From assembly GCF_048128805.1 (NCBI RefSeq), contig NC_136010.1:24816980-24880979 (forward strand): a stretch of DNA of 64,000 nucleotides, given 5' to 3'. The notes below the pieces were generated by a model that was not told where the DNA came from, ran no database searches, and saw nothing but the letters and a program-made list of their open reading frames with translations. This document shows, piece by piece, positions 44,101 to 55,900 of the stretch (within the stretch, counting starts at the first letter, position 1; every line of letters starts with the position of its first letter). The stretch is from Centroberyx gerrardi (taxonomy: Eukaryota > Chordata > Actinopteri > Beryciformes > Berycidae). The position numbers and the translations under genes are program-made.

Positions 44101-47100
44101 AATTGACTCGGAATCTGATTACTACGAAAATGTTTTTGTTGTTGTTGCCCTTTAGAGCCCAGGACCATTGCACAACTTCCACATTCAGCCTCTAAGTTTA
44201 CCACACAGCACTAAATGTTCAGGGAAGAAGCAGTTGAAAGGTATGCCTCTTACTGCACAGATGTTTGTTGTATGCTTGAAATTGATCTGATTGATGTAAA
44301 ATCCTGTGGCAGCCCATTTCTGTTTTTCTAATGCAATGCACTGATTCCTGCAGTGATTCCTGCTTTTTGGATAATGATAATTAAATGTTCAAAAGAAGCA
44401 TTTGTGTCCTACCTACAACATCAAGAAGCATCTGAATCCTGGTTCTTTCAGGCTCTGTATAGTTGCATGAACTCATCAGGTTACTGGTGAAGTCGCTGTG
44501 TTGATAGGAAGTAAAAAAAAATGGAACACTGATATTTAATTTAGAGAGGATGGGTGCTGAAGAGATTAGAATAAAATGTGTGTGTTGGTTTTCCGTGCCC
44601 TAATTTCAGAGGTGAATGACTACCAGAGGGATATCCTTCCTCCTGTGACTGCCCAGCCTTCCCATCATGCCTCAGTGGCGGCGTCCATACTAGAGCAGCA
44701 CATGGCTGAGCTGAGCGCCACTCAGGAGTGGGAGAATGAGTGGAACAGCCAGGGACTCCTCTCTCGCCTCACACCACAGGTACTCAAATTAAAATAAAAT
44801 AAGCTATGATTCTTAGATCACCAAGCAGCCAGGAGGTTGCTGCTATGGTCAAAGCCACATTACCAGTAAATATAACAAATATTCTGTGTTACTTGAATAT
44901 TTATCACAGAAAAGCACAAGGTAAAGGAATAGGAGCCAGAGAGAAAATTAACCTCCTCAAGACTTCCTAACACACTCTAACAGCCAGTGGAAAGCTCCAT
45001 GAAGACTCACTAGACACTAGACATACAAATTGGTGGCATAGCTGGGAGAAGTAATATAGAATACATGGTAGTCCTATCAAGTTGTTTTTCTGTTATGATC
45101 TCACTGAACTATAACACAAATCTTACTTATCTTTGTGTGTGTGAGCAGATTGAGCATAGATAAGTGGTGGAATGCATATTCAAACTGTAAATTGATGAAT
45201 AATACTTAATCTATGCACTTAAAAATTGTTTATTTAAATAAGTTTGACAGAAACAACCTGTGTGCCTTGGCTTCTTTGCCACAGGTTCTTAGGTTGTGTG
45301 GTGGTGGCAAGGTGTGTTACACCTAGCCAGCATCAGAAAAGACTGTGAAAAACACAAGAAGCACTATTAATGTTATGTCAGGAGGGGAAATTTCTTTGTG
45401 GTCTGATATTGTGATACAAATAAATGTTACGTATTGGGAAACACCTGTTTCTGTCCTAACCTGTTGCACTTTTGTTGAACAGGAGTACCGATCCAGGAAA
45501 CTAACCCGCCTGCATAAACGCATCGAGGAGCAGCTTCGCTCTGCTGCCCAGCTCAGCCCTGAAAGTGCCATTGGTGCCCCTCGCTCCAACTCCGACTTAT
45601 CAGAGCTGCTCCAGTCCTTTAGAGGCGCTGCCCCCACCGACCACATCCTGACCAAGGGCACTCACTTCACCCACACCCAGAAATTCACCTTTGCTCAGGT
45701 GAATAGCACCCTTTAAAAAATACAGTAATGATCAAACACAAATTTCTCTCAGCAAGAGTTGAACATAGCATTCTGTTAGTGGTGTGTTTGTGTGTGTGCT
45801 CCAGCAGACGCCAGCAGCAGCCAGCTCCATGCCCAGCGGGCGGCAGTCAGAGGGCGATGTCCAGGTCTGCCAACAGGAGGAGCTGGCATCGCTGCAGCAG
45901 CAGCTCCAGCAGCTTTGCCTCGATGTCGACCAGCTAACCACAGACATGAAGCAGATGAATGTCACCAATACACAGGTGACATACACACCCCTTTGCTGAG
46001 CTTAAAGATACAGTGCAATGATTTCAACTCAGTTAGGAAAAGTTGATGTTGATTTCTAACACAGTGAGCATCATTTTCTTTCAGTTTCTGATGGTTAGAT
46101 GGTACTGAGTGAGAATTTAACCTTCCCTATGATTGTGCCTTCCACTGCATGCCCAATATTTCTATCTTTGCAGAACATGTAGCCAGTATAATAATTTGAT
46201 AGGCTTGATCGATGTATACACCCATAAAAGAATATAAAAGAAACAGGAGTTCCACTGTCAGATTAGGGTAAAGAATAAAGACTGTGTAGGCTTACACTGA
46301 ATATGTTACCAGCAGTTGCAATGTCCCCCTCTGTTGGAAAACAGAGGGGGACAGACTACAGAAAGTTGTGGTGGGATTTGATCCCAGACCAGCAGGGGAA
46401 CAGCTCTGCACATAGAAAGTTTTTATGCAGCTTCAAAGGTCATTTACTTTGCAAGACATTGTCTGCAGTATTGGATTATTATTTCAGTTTGGGAATTTTC
46501 AGAGAAGGAAAGGCCAAGCATAACGCCATTCAAAAAGAGCAAACTGAGCAGAGCTGAATGAAGTGAATTCAGTTGTCCCCTATGTATGTATTTTGCCTGG
46601 CTGTATTATTGTCATTCGAATTGATCTGATATTTTGTTTGTCTATTTTGTTTAGGTGTGGGATGAGTTGAAGCAGAGAGAGTTGGGGAACAATGAAAACG
46701 AGGAGAGAATGCGGGTGAAGAAGAAAACCATTGACTTGTTGCCAGACGCTGAGAACAACTTGGCAAAGCTTCAGGTAGGAAGACTGATTTGACTTGATTT
46801 CTCCAGGCAATTCTACTTCTGTAGAGATGCGTAATCAAAATTAGTAAGAGAACCTTTTCTGGATGATTATATGTGTATGTGTGTTTGTGCTCCATCCACC
46901 AGGCTCTGGTAGAGGGCAGTGCCAAGCGAGTGGTGAACCTGGCGTCTCAGTGGGAGAAACACCGTGCTCCACTCATCGATGAGCATCGCAGACTCAAAGA
47001 ACTCTGCAGCAATCAGGATGTAAGCAGTACCTGCCAAGATGGATGCAAGTGTGTTTATTTATGACTGCAAGTACACTATCTGATTGTGTCCATTCATTTT

Positions 47101-49186
47101 CCCCAGATGGAATCATCCAGAAAGCTGTCTGAAATCAAGGATCTGCATGACAAAATCCGTCAGTCTGCAGATGAAGCCAAGAAGAAGGAAGGGCTGTACA
47201 AACAACTGGTATTAGCTTGTATTCAGATTCATTTGAGAGCATTTATCTGCATAATTGTATCAGGATAGCTTCCTAAAGGTACGCCTGACTCCCTGTAATT
47301 GTGGCATGTCTCTTATCAACTAGATAACAGAGTTAGAAAATCTCCCACAAGATGTCTCTCGTTCGGCGTACACGCTGAGGATTCTAGAGATTGTTGGCAA
47401 CATCAAGAAACAGAAGGAGGATATTACAAAGGTATGTCAAGATGCAAATTACAAGAAGGTGGTTTTCAGAGTCTTTCATCTAACAATGGGGAGATCATCC
47501 TGGAGGCAAAGCAACTTGATTGTTCTGTCAAAAGATAGGATAGGCCACAGAATGCAAGAAGTTGGCTGAATGAAGTTGAATTTTCTCTTGACAGTTAATT
47601 GGCATGATTGCAAGCTGAGCACACTTCTATTGTTACTCTGGTCAGATTTTGTTACTGCATCCCCTCTTACAGTTTGTACATTTCCAAATGGTCAGCTCAT
47701 TGCAGAGAAGTGTGCTATCATTTTTACCAACTGGGATGCTATTACACAACTGTATCTTAAACTCTTCCAATATGATACAAATTAGGAATTTTTGCATTGA
47801 CTTGTCACATCTTAAGCATGTGGCCTGCATTAGTTGTTGCACCCCTAATCAACACTCTGCTGACTCTTTCAATGTCTGGTGAAACACTGTTGCAGTCTGG
47901 TGTGTGTAACCACTTTTGCTGTCATTGCTTGTAGATTTTGTCGGACACCAAGGAACTACAGAAAGAGATCAACAGCCTGACAGGAAAACTGGACAGGACC
48001 TTTGCTGTGACTGATGAACTTGTCTTCAAGGTAGCAGATCAAGAAATGGAGTTCTCTAATATGCGTTTTTCTCATGTCTCAATTATTTGCCCATGAGTGT
48101 CTTTTCCACCAACTAATTTTTGCTTAAATGAAAAATTTGTAAGACTTTCCACCTCAGCCTGTAGCTAGGCGAAGACCCCTCATGTCCTCTGTGTTCAGAA
48201 TGGCAAAGCTCAAATACTGTACATCCTGTCAGGATTTGTTTTTCACAAGGATGATGGCCTTGTGACCAAGTAGTGAAGTCATTAACAGCACCAGTTGAAA
48301 TGACCAAATGAATAGAAATGAATTCTTCCACTGTTATAAGAAACAGCACTATGTATCAAGTTCTATATGTATCACATCGGCTACACATCTTTTCAGCATT
48401 AAACCTAAATTTGTACCTGATCATCGACACCAGCTATAAAAAATTGTCTTACAACACAACCACTGATGTAACGTATCGGTGAGTGTGCAGTGCCTGGGAG
48501 TGAGAACATCGCTAGTCAAGTGATAAATAAAATCTGTTCAGCCTTTCAAGAGCCTTAGGTTTTGGCATAATATGCAAATTATTCCACATTTATACATAGG
48601 TCTTTCCCAAAACACACCAGATCTTGTGTATACTTAAAATGGTCTTTGTTTTCAGTATGTATCCAATAAATTAAATAAATGTTGTTTTTTTCATAATTTG
48701 TAGGATGCCAAAAAAGATGAATCCGTCCGCAAGTCATACAAGTACTTGGCTGCATTGCATGAAGTAAGGTCAAACATAATGTCATCATGCTATTCCTGTA
48801 TTTGTTATATGGTAACTTTTTCTGTCATACTTACCTAATTTCATCCCTCCATAGAATTGCAGTCAGTTGATTCAAACAATTGAAGACACAGGCACAATCT
48901 TGAGGGAGATCCGAGATCTAGAGGAGCAGGTATGATTTGCTATTTTATTTATTTCTCTACATCCTGCATTGAAGGTGTATAAAATACAACAGCACTTTTT
49001 CTAGCTATACAATACAATCTATGCAGTGTTCATAACCACACACTGGCATCTGAAATCTAAACCCTTCCATAGATTGAGACAGAAAATGGTAATAAGACTG
49101 TGGCCAACCTGGAGAGGATTCTGGAGGACTACAAGGCTATTCGACAGGAGAACTCTGCACTGGCCGCCAAAGTCCGAGAGGGCTGA
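41167..49186 (+). CDS. ccdc22: CCDC22, CCC complex subunit (16 coding exons)
   Basis: CCDC22 pairs with CCDC93 and COMMD proteins in the CCC complex, which works with Retriever and WASH in endosomal recycling and also modulates NF-kB signalling. Coding exons: 41167-41216, 41512-41689, 43418-43550, 43753-43859, 44156-44240, 44610-44779, 45483-45698, 45805-45975, 46655-46774, 46903-47019, 47107-47208, 47324-47431, 47935-48030, 48704-48763, 48855-48929, 49073-49186. The sum is 1902 nt, 633 codons plus stop; human CCDC22 is 627. The N-terminus [16 protein letters not shown] opens the calponin-homology-like domain. The coiled coil begins around residue 320. The most conserved C-terminal part includes [18 protein letters not shown] and [19 protein letters not shown]. 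The start ATG is that of the family. Confidence 0.96.
42075..42200 (-). repeat. Dispersed repeat, related to 55697-55825
   Basis: The stretch from TTGTCAATGTATGCATT through ACTATTAAACCAAC and GTTTGACTAAAAGGACTACA closely parallels a segment of a tbc1d25 intron in the same orientation. The longer copy there suggests it is the 3' end of a LINE on the minus strand. It lies in ccdc22 intron 2. Confidence 0.65.
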
Positions 49187-49855
49187 GGGGACACCCTTGT
49201 TCGCTGCCGCCTTGCCTACTGAGGTGTCTGCAGGTCAGAGCAAAAGCCTTGAGCCGTAGACGGTCCTGTATGGGGTCAAGACAGTACACTCCAGTTTGCA
49301 GACTGAACCAGTTGCTGTTCATTACCACCGCCCTCTTTTGCCATTGGAGAACTCTTCTGCTTTTCTTTAAGGAAGACAAGCTGATTTTTGTACTATGGAA
49401 ATTGACTTGACATTTTTAATGCACAACCCCACTTTGGATGAGATGACAATTTGCTGTTGCATTTCAAACTGATTTCTTGTGCTGGCCAAGCTTCATGAGG
49501 GTCAATGCACTGGTTTCATAATTCCATACCCATTTATAAAAGAACATTTGACAACAAATGATGCTCTCAGACCTTTTCTATTCAAGAGTGTATAGTCATT
49601 CATGTTGATGTATGAATTGCTTTCATATATTATATCTTGATGATCAAAGTTCAACCAGTAATTTGCAATACAGCAATCATTTCCACCATTCATTTTCAAA
49701 CATTAGTGGTTATTTCCTTTATGTTATGACTATGATTGGATATATTGAGTGAATGGCATTTGAATCTAGTCCATTTGTTTTATCCAGCCCCATCAGCAAA
49801 GTATTGTTGCTTATATGGTACCAGCTTAAATAAAGATGCCTTACAAATTTTGAGA
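49187..49855 (+). other. ccdc22: ccdc22 3' UTR and polyadenylation signal
   Basis: The first clear AATAAA after the stop is at 49829-49834, followed by GATGCC and a TTTTG-containing downstream region. This predicts a 3' UTR of about 660 nt. Confidence 0.65.
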
Positions 49856-51400
49856 CCCCAATTATTGTCTTAAGCCTAAAGTATTACCTTGTCATACAGT
49901 TTAACTGCTCATGGTTAAATTTACAGTATTTTGGCCTATTTACAAGGTGACCCACATTTTGTTATTGATCACCTCAGAACCAATATTGTGGAATTGTTGG
50001 GAATCTTTATTCAATTGTATGTTTTTAGTGCACTGCAGTAGTCTTGCACTTGATTATGAATTATTTTGATGACCAAATCAGTGGTTTGGTACAGACACAG
50101 ATTACATTGAATTGGGCAGAGGGGTGTGCTAGATTTTGTTTTGTAATGGGATCAGTATGAAGATAATTTGTTGTCTTTTTTAGTTTAAACTGCCTTTAAA
50201 TCAAGTGCCGCTTCAAGTCTTTGTCGTCGGCTCAGTATTATTTTGTCCCTGGAGCCCTGTTTTACTTTAACCATCAGATGTTTGTGTAGAATAGAGAACC
50301 AAATGAATATTATATGAATGATCCCAAACTTGTGGGATTTACCGGCTCATTGTACATCAACTGACCTTTGTAAAATTGTTAAATGCATAAAGGTTGCCAC
50401 TGCAGAAAATTAAGATGAATGAATTGTTTTCTGTTTTTTCTTTAAGACTGAACTTGTTCACAAGCTATTCTCAGTCCCAGTAAATTCTCAGTAAATAAAT
50501 CACTAAAATTGATAAAACCCAAATTATTATAGGTGCTCAGGAGCACTTCTGTTAGGACCAGGCTGTGTCCTTTTGGCTTGTTGGCTCATTCATGCTTAAT
50601 GCTTTTTGAAATGCGTAGTGTTTAGGGGAATTACGGTATGCACTCTTTCAGCCACACAGAGCCAAGTCAACTCTAGGTTGGTGCGTGGTACATTCACATA
50701 CCAGAAAGTAGCTCAGTGATTTTCTAACTGTAGTCAAGTCTAAGTCAATGCATGGACTACTAGATATTTTGTTCAGCGATTCTCTCTGTTAGAACACTGA
50801 TCTACCACAGCACTTCGGCATTAACAGGTGCAGTTTTTAAAGTGCATACTGTACACCTCTATCCAAGCACCTATAAAGTACTAGTGCACATGCATAGTTT
50901 ATATATAGGTTATTATATAGCTTGTTCTATATTTATTTTTATTTTTACTCGCAATGCCACAATGAGACGTGTTTGGGCTGCACGATCAATGACACTGCCA
51001 TCTGGCACGAGAACCTGACAGACCATAAAACATACTGCTCAGCAAAACAACGACCACGGTGTTTGAGCAAACTACACAACCAAGGTATGTGATGGACCCC
51101 TGGTGCAGAAAGGAAAACGACACTCAGTCGCCCACCACTAGAGCACATTTTGCCACAGAGTTAGTGGGGACTTGAGTGGAATCATCAGGCTACTTGCCAG
51201 GGATTTTACGTAGCCTACCACACAGAATAGTAAATAGCCCAAACTACCGCTGAATGCAAATGTTCAACACAAAGGAAAATTAAAAGTAGCTTACGGTATC
51301 TACCTATATCGATCTATCTATAATTCCAAACCACAAAATGTTCTAAACAAGAGACTCACCATTTGATGATTATTTGATGTCCATCCTCCTGTCCTTTTTG
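49856..51400. other. Intergenic, nothing recognised
   Basis: AT-rich sequence between the ccdc22 polyadenylation signal and the hAT remnant. No ORF with known motifs. Confidence 0.45.
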
Positions 51401-52350
51401 ATGAAGTGAGTAATTGTTGGATCATACAATTGATTCCAAAAATAAAGAGCTCACTCTGTGGCAATCAAAGCCAAGACTGAGGGAGGGTCCTGTCATATTC
51501 CTGGAGTAGATCTTCATCTGTCTTAAAGTAGAGAATGTCCTCTCCACAGAGCCTGTGGACACAGAACGGTCAAGAGTTTGTAAAGTTGGTGCATGATTTC
51601 TTTCAGTGCCTTCATCTGAAGAAAGTGCGGAAAATTGATTGGGCTCGTCAGACATGGAGTACATGACCGTGAGTTTGGTATGGAGTCATGGCTTTGATCA
51701 GTGATAGCTCTGAACCAGGCTTGAGAAAGCAGTGTTGGAGAAATGTCCCTGTATCTTATGAACTGTTGTGGATCTAGTAGGGCCACAAAACACAGCTCCT
51801 TGTGATTGCTTAATCGGTTTCTGAGCTGAGTGAGCAGGCTGTCAATGATTGCGCTATGCATCTGGCAGCATCTTGAGCAGATGTCTCCATGTGCTTGAAC
51901 TCTTCTCCCGGTTGGAGACCCAGTCAGATCCACGGTGTCATCGTAGATAGTTTGGTTTTTTTTCTCTCTTTCTCAGAGGTTCTGCAGAGCCTGCCTATCC
52001 TGGACGGCAGAACTGCAGAGTCTTTCATTCAGGAACTTTCCAATCACAACATGCGGATACAGTAGTACAGCCTCAGGGATTTAGCCAATGCTGGCTGCCC
52101 TTGCTGAATAATACCCACCTTTTTGCTGAAAGTTAATCTTGAGAAAGGCAATGCCCATAAAGTGGCAATAGCATCCCCCTCAGTTGTCTGTAGTCTTTGT
52201 CATAACCATTGCCAAAGTTAATTCCGAACGTCACTGTCAGTCAAGTCAAGTAATCGCTTGCTACTGTCTCTTACATACCCGCAGACAATATTGACTCCAG
52301 AGTCAGCTGTCGGTTGAAACGGTGAACTCAGCTAAGATGTAGTCCAAATG
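51400..52350 (-). pseudogene. Decayed hAT-family transposase fragment
   Basis: On the minus strand, one frame reads GDICSRCCQMHSAIIDSLLT, then LRNRLSNHKELCFVALLDPQ and FIRYRDIS. After a frameshift another reads SVSTGSVERTFSTLRQMKIY, then SRNMT. The latter is the hAT C-terminal dimerisation motif (A/V-S-x-E-R-x-F-S-x-L). The fragment is the C-terminal part only, broken by a frameshift and stops, so it is not functional. The upstream limit is uncertain. Confidence 0.6.
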
Positions 52351-52699
52351 GAGCATGTCAAAATATCTCCAAATCCTGTTGATGTGAGTGGAGAGTGGAG
52401 AGCCACATGTATGGAGTTTGGTGGTGCCTCTGAATGTTGCAGAGAGGGGAAGGGGAACGATACTAGTCGGTTTAAATATGATGGAGGGCTGGATGAGCCA
52501 TGCATTTGAAACAGTTCATAATGTTTATTTATTTTTGTTGCTATTTTGTTTTGTTGTTTTATTTGTGTTGTTTTGTGTTATGTTGTGTGATTGTATTCTA
52601 GAATTTGTCTGGCCTTCCCTTTCCAAGAAATCAATCAAATTTGGTCACAATCAATAAATACATTTAAAAATTAAAAATAAAATAAAAACACATTTTGAG

Positions 52700-52932
52700 T
52701 CATTGAATGCAGACTGCGCACAGATGAGTGACAGCTCTTGACAGTCACTAATGTGACCAGTAGGTCAGACTAGAAGTAATGGGACTTTTGTTCTGAAAGC
52801 ACCTACGCTTCCTAAACAGGAAGGAGAGGAACTCAGCTAGCGCCACATCTGTTCATGTTATTGATCACCATGTCGATGTAGGGGGAAAAACACTAAAATA
52901 CAACCATCCTGTTCCGAAACGGAGTCTTTAAA
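52700..52932 (+). promoter_or_regulatory. tbc1d25: tbc1d25 5' UTR and promoter region
   Basis: This is the sequence immediately 5' of the tbc1d25 ATG. I saw no TATA box. It becomes moderately CpG-containing close to the start codon. The transcription start cannot be placed from sequence alone. Confidence 0.3.
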
Positions 52933-55900
52933 ATGGCATGCGAGGAGGAGAGGGGGGTGGTACGAGTCAAAGTCAAGGTAAGACGATAGTGGTTTTAGTG
53001 ATAAGTCTGCTAACGTCAGCTAGCTAGCAGCGCCGTTAGCCTATTTACTGAATGTTAATGGTCGCTGTAGCCAGCTGTCTGACTGACACACACTGTACTA
53101 TTGTACTTTTAGAAAACGTCGGCACACCATCTTTGACATTGTCTGTAGGTTCCTCTTAGATAACTTTGAATAGAGCAAAGCATTTGTTTACATTATTTGG
53201 GTATTATCTAATGTTGCTAACATTTTGGCTATCGCCATTATTGTGAACCTAACTGATTTTGTCGATGTATGCTGGCTCTGACTGAGGTGCTAACCTTTAG
53301 CTAGCTGCAATCCGGTGCCATTCACAGCTGGTGATTCTTCACTGTACACCGTTAACGTTAAACGGCAACAGCTAGCTTGGCCAGCTGCAGGTTACAGCCA
53401 ATATTGTGACAATGTCTCAAAGGGTAAATAACCAGCCTGTCGCAGTCGTGACAATAGTGGGGAACCCTGGCTGCCAGTCCAGGCTAGCTGCTTTCTTTAG
53501 AAACTGGTGTAGCTGAGGCATTAAGTTTCAATTAGCTCACTTGCTTTAATTTTTTAAGCAGTTTAGGTTGACTCATCTAGTGAGTAATTTATTAAAGCAC
53601 CTACGTGTGGAATATTTACCTTTTTATATGTTACTATCAATAATGGCTGTAGAAAAATGAGACCATCGCTGTGAAAATTGGTATAGTCTGTTTGTTGTTT
53701 GTATGCGTTTACTCTATATGTCCCTGGGTATGATTTCCCGCGAACTGTACCGTATTGATTTATGGCACAAAAAGAGGGGCCTCAACCAAAACACTAGGAC
53801 TCACTCTACTTGTTTATAGCCAAACAAGTATATAGGCCTAGACAAGTAGAAATGGTGTCCAGTCCCCCGGCGCCTAGCTAGGAGTGCCCCAGAACCTGGT
53901 CCCCTCGCAGAGTCATGGAAAAGATGAATGTCTTTCCTTGGGGCCCAGGAGTGGTCTGGAGATGTCTCACACAAATGGATGAGATAAAAAGGCATGTGTG
54001 TTTACAAGCAACAGCTGAGTGAGCACCTCAGCCTCGCGAGATTAGTCTCTGGTGTGAAAGAGCATAAGGTGATGCGCACCTCTTAGCATTAGAGATAGAT
54101 TTAGATCAATTTCTATACATTGACCACCTTTTTATTTTGTGGCGGCCATGCCAAAATTGTGGCGGTGCACCACAGATGAGCATATGTATGAGACACACTG
54201 ACCAAGGGACAAAAGGTTGCCAAAGGCATCAAGTTTCAAATTCTACTGGTAGCAGCTTTAAGTCAACATCTTTAACATTAATAATGCAATGGTTTTGAGT
54301 CATGGCATTTGTATTTTGGTGTTTTGTTGTTACATCCCAAGGTGTTATAAGCCTTATAAAATATTGATTCCATATATCATATTTTAAAGTTTATCAGATG
54401 CTTTATGGATTGTTTTTCAACACTCTCCAGAAATGTGATGGCGTGCTTCCTGTCGAGTTTCGCTCCTTTGCTGTCGATCCTCAGATAACATCGCTGGAAG
54501 TGCTACAGCATATACTCATCAGGGCCTTTGACTTGAATGGGTAAGAGTGATTGACAAGTTGGCTAAACTGCTGCACAGATTAGGAGGCTATCAGAAGTAG
54601 CCCTAACAAGAGTTTGAATTTGTTGTTGTTGCTTACAATTTTTTATTTGTTTTTCAAACTAGGAAACGAAATTTTGGGATCAGTTACCTGTCTCGGGATC
54701 GAAGTGGTGTTGAAATGTACCTGTCTCTCCTGTCTGACTGGGATTTGGATGTTGCGTTTGTCAGCGCAGCCAAACCCTATCTACAGCTCAAGATGGACAT
54801 CAAACCTTCAGAAGACAGTAAGAAGACCAATGTGCCCCAATATCCACTAAAGAAAGCCTCATCTACATTGACTAACCTGACACTTTCTGTCTATCTGCAG
54901 GTCCTGTTATGGAGGACTGGGACATCATAAGCCCCAAAGATGTGATTGGCTCTGAGCAGCTTCCTGGGGAGAAGACTAGGTCCTTGGCATCTGCTGCTCT
55001 TCCCTTCACCCAGTCCCTGCTGTCCCAGGTTACTGATGACCTTCCTCATCCAGTCAGCCAGCTCTTTTACCCGCCACTCACTGCAGCCTTGAGTCAGGTC
55101 CTTTGCTCATGCAGTTGTTTAACTTGTCTCTGTCTTTAAGTTGGCAGGCTACACGCTCAGTCTTTTTCTTTGTTTTTTCAGATGGGCCGGACCCTGTCCA
55201 GAGTCCAGCAGGCCTTCAGCTGGTCTTATGGGGAGGAGATCAAGCCTTTCAAGCCCCCCTTGAGTGACGCTGAGTTTCACAGTTACCTCAATGGACAGGG
55301 CCAGTTGACACGGCCTGAGGAATTGAGGCTACGAATCTACCATGGTGGTGTGGACCCTTCACTACGTAAGGTAGAGCAGCTGTGTTGTCCAGCATTTCAT
55401 ACCCATCAGAGTTCTCCTGTGTGAGCATTTTGCTCACTTTTTCCTTTGGACAAGTGGCACCACCAGGCTAACAAAAATTGCCAGCATTGCCGAAAACATC
55501 TCAAATGTAGGCTAAATGTTAAAAACATGACCCTCGGAGATAAATAATAATACCTAAACAGAAGAAAATAATATAAATAAATATAAATAATAATAATAAT
55601 AATAATAATAATAATTATTATTATTATTAATAAACATTTATACACATCATATCTTTATGATTTTTGATTTTTATCATTACTGCTTATGGATAGCACCATG
55701 TCAATGTATGCATTATTTTTACTAACTTAACAATAAAGATGATGGCCAGAACTGTAATTAAAGGTTGATTGCATACTATTAAACCAACAAGTTTGACTAA
55801 AAAGACTACAAAGTAGACAAGATTGTACAGTCTTTTGTATGGCTGTTGGCACAAAAGAGCCCAAAGCACTCTGTGATGCACCTTGGGGTGCTGAGGTGGA

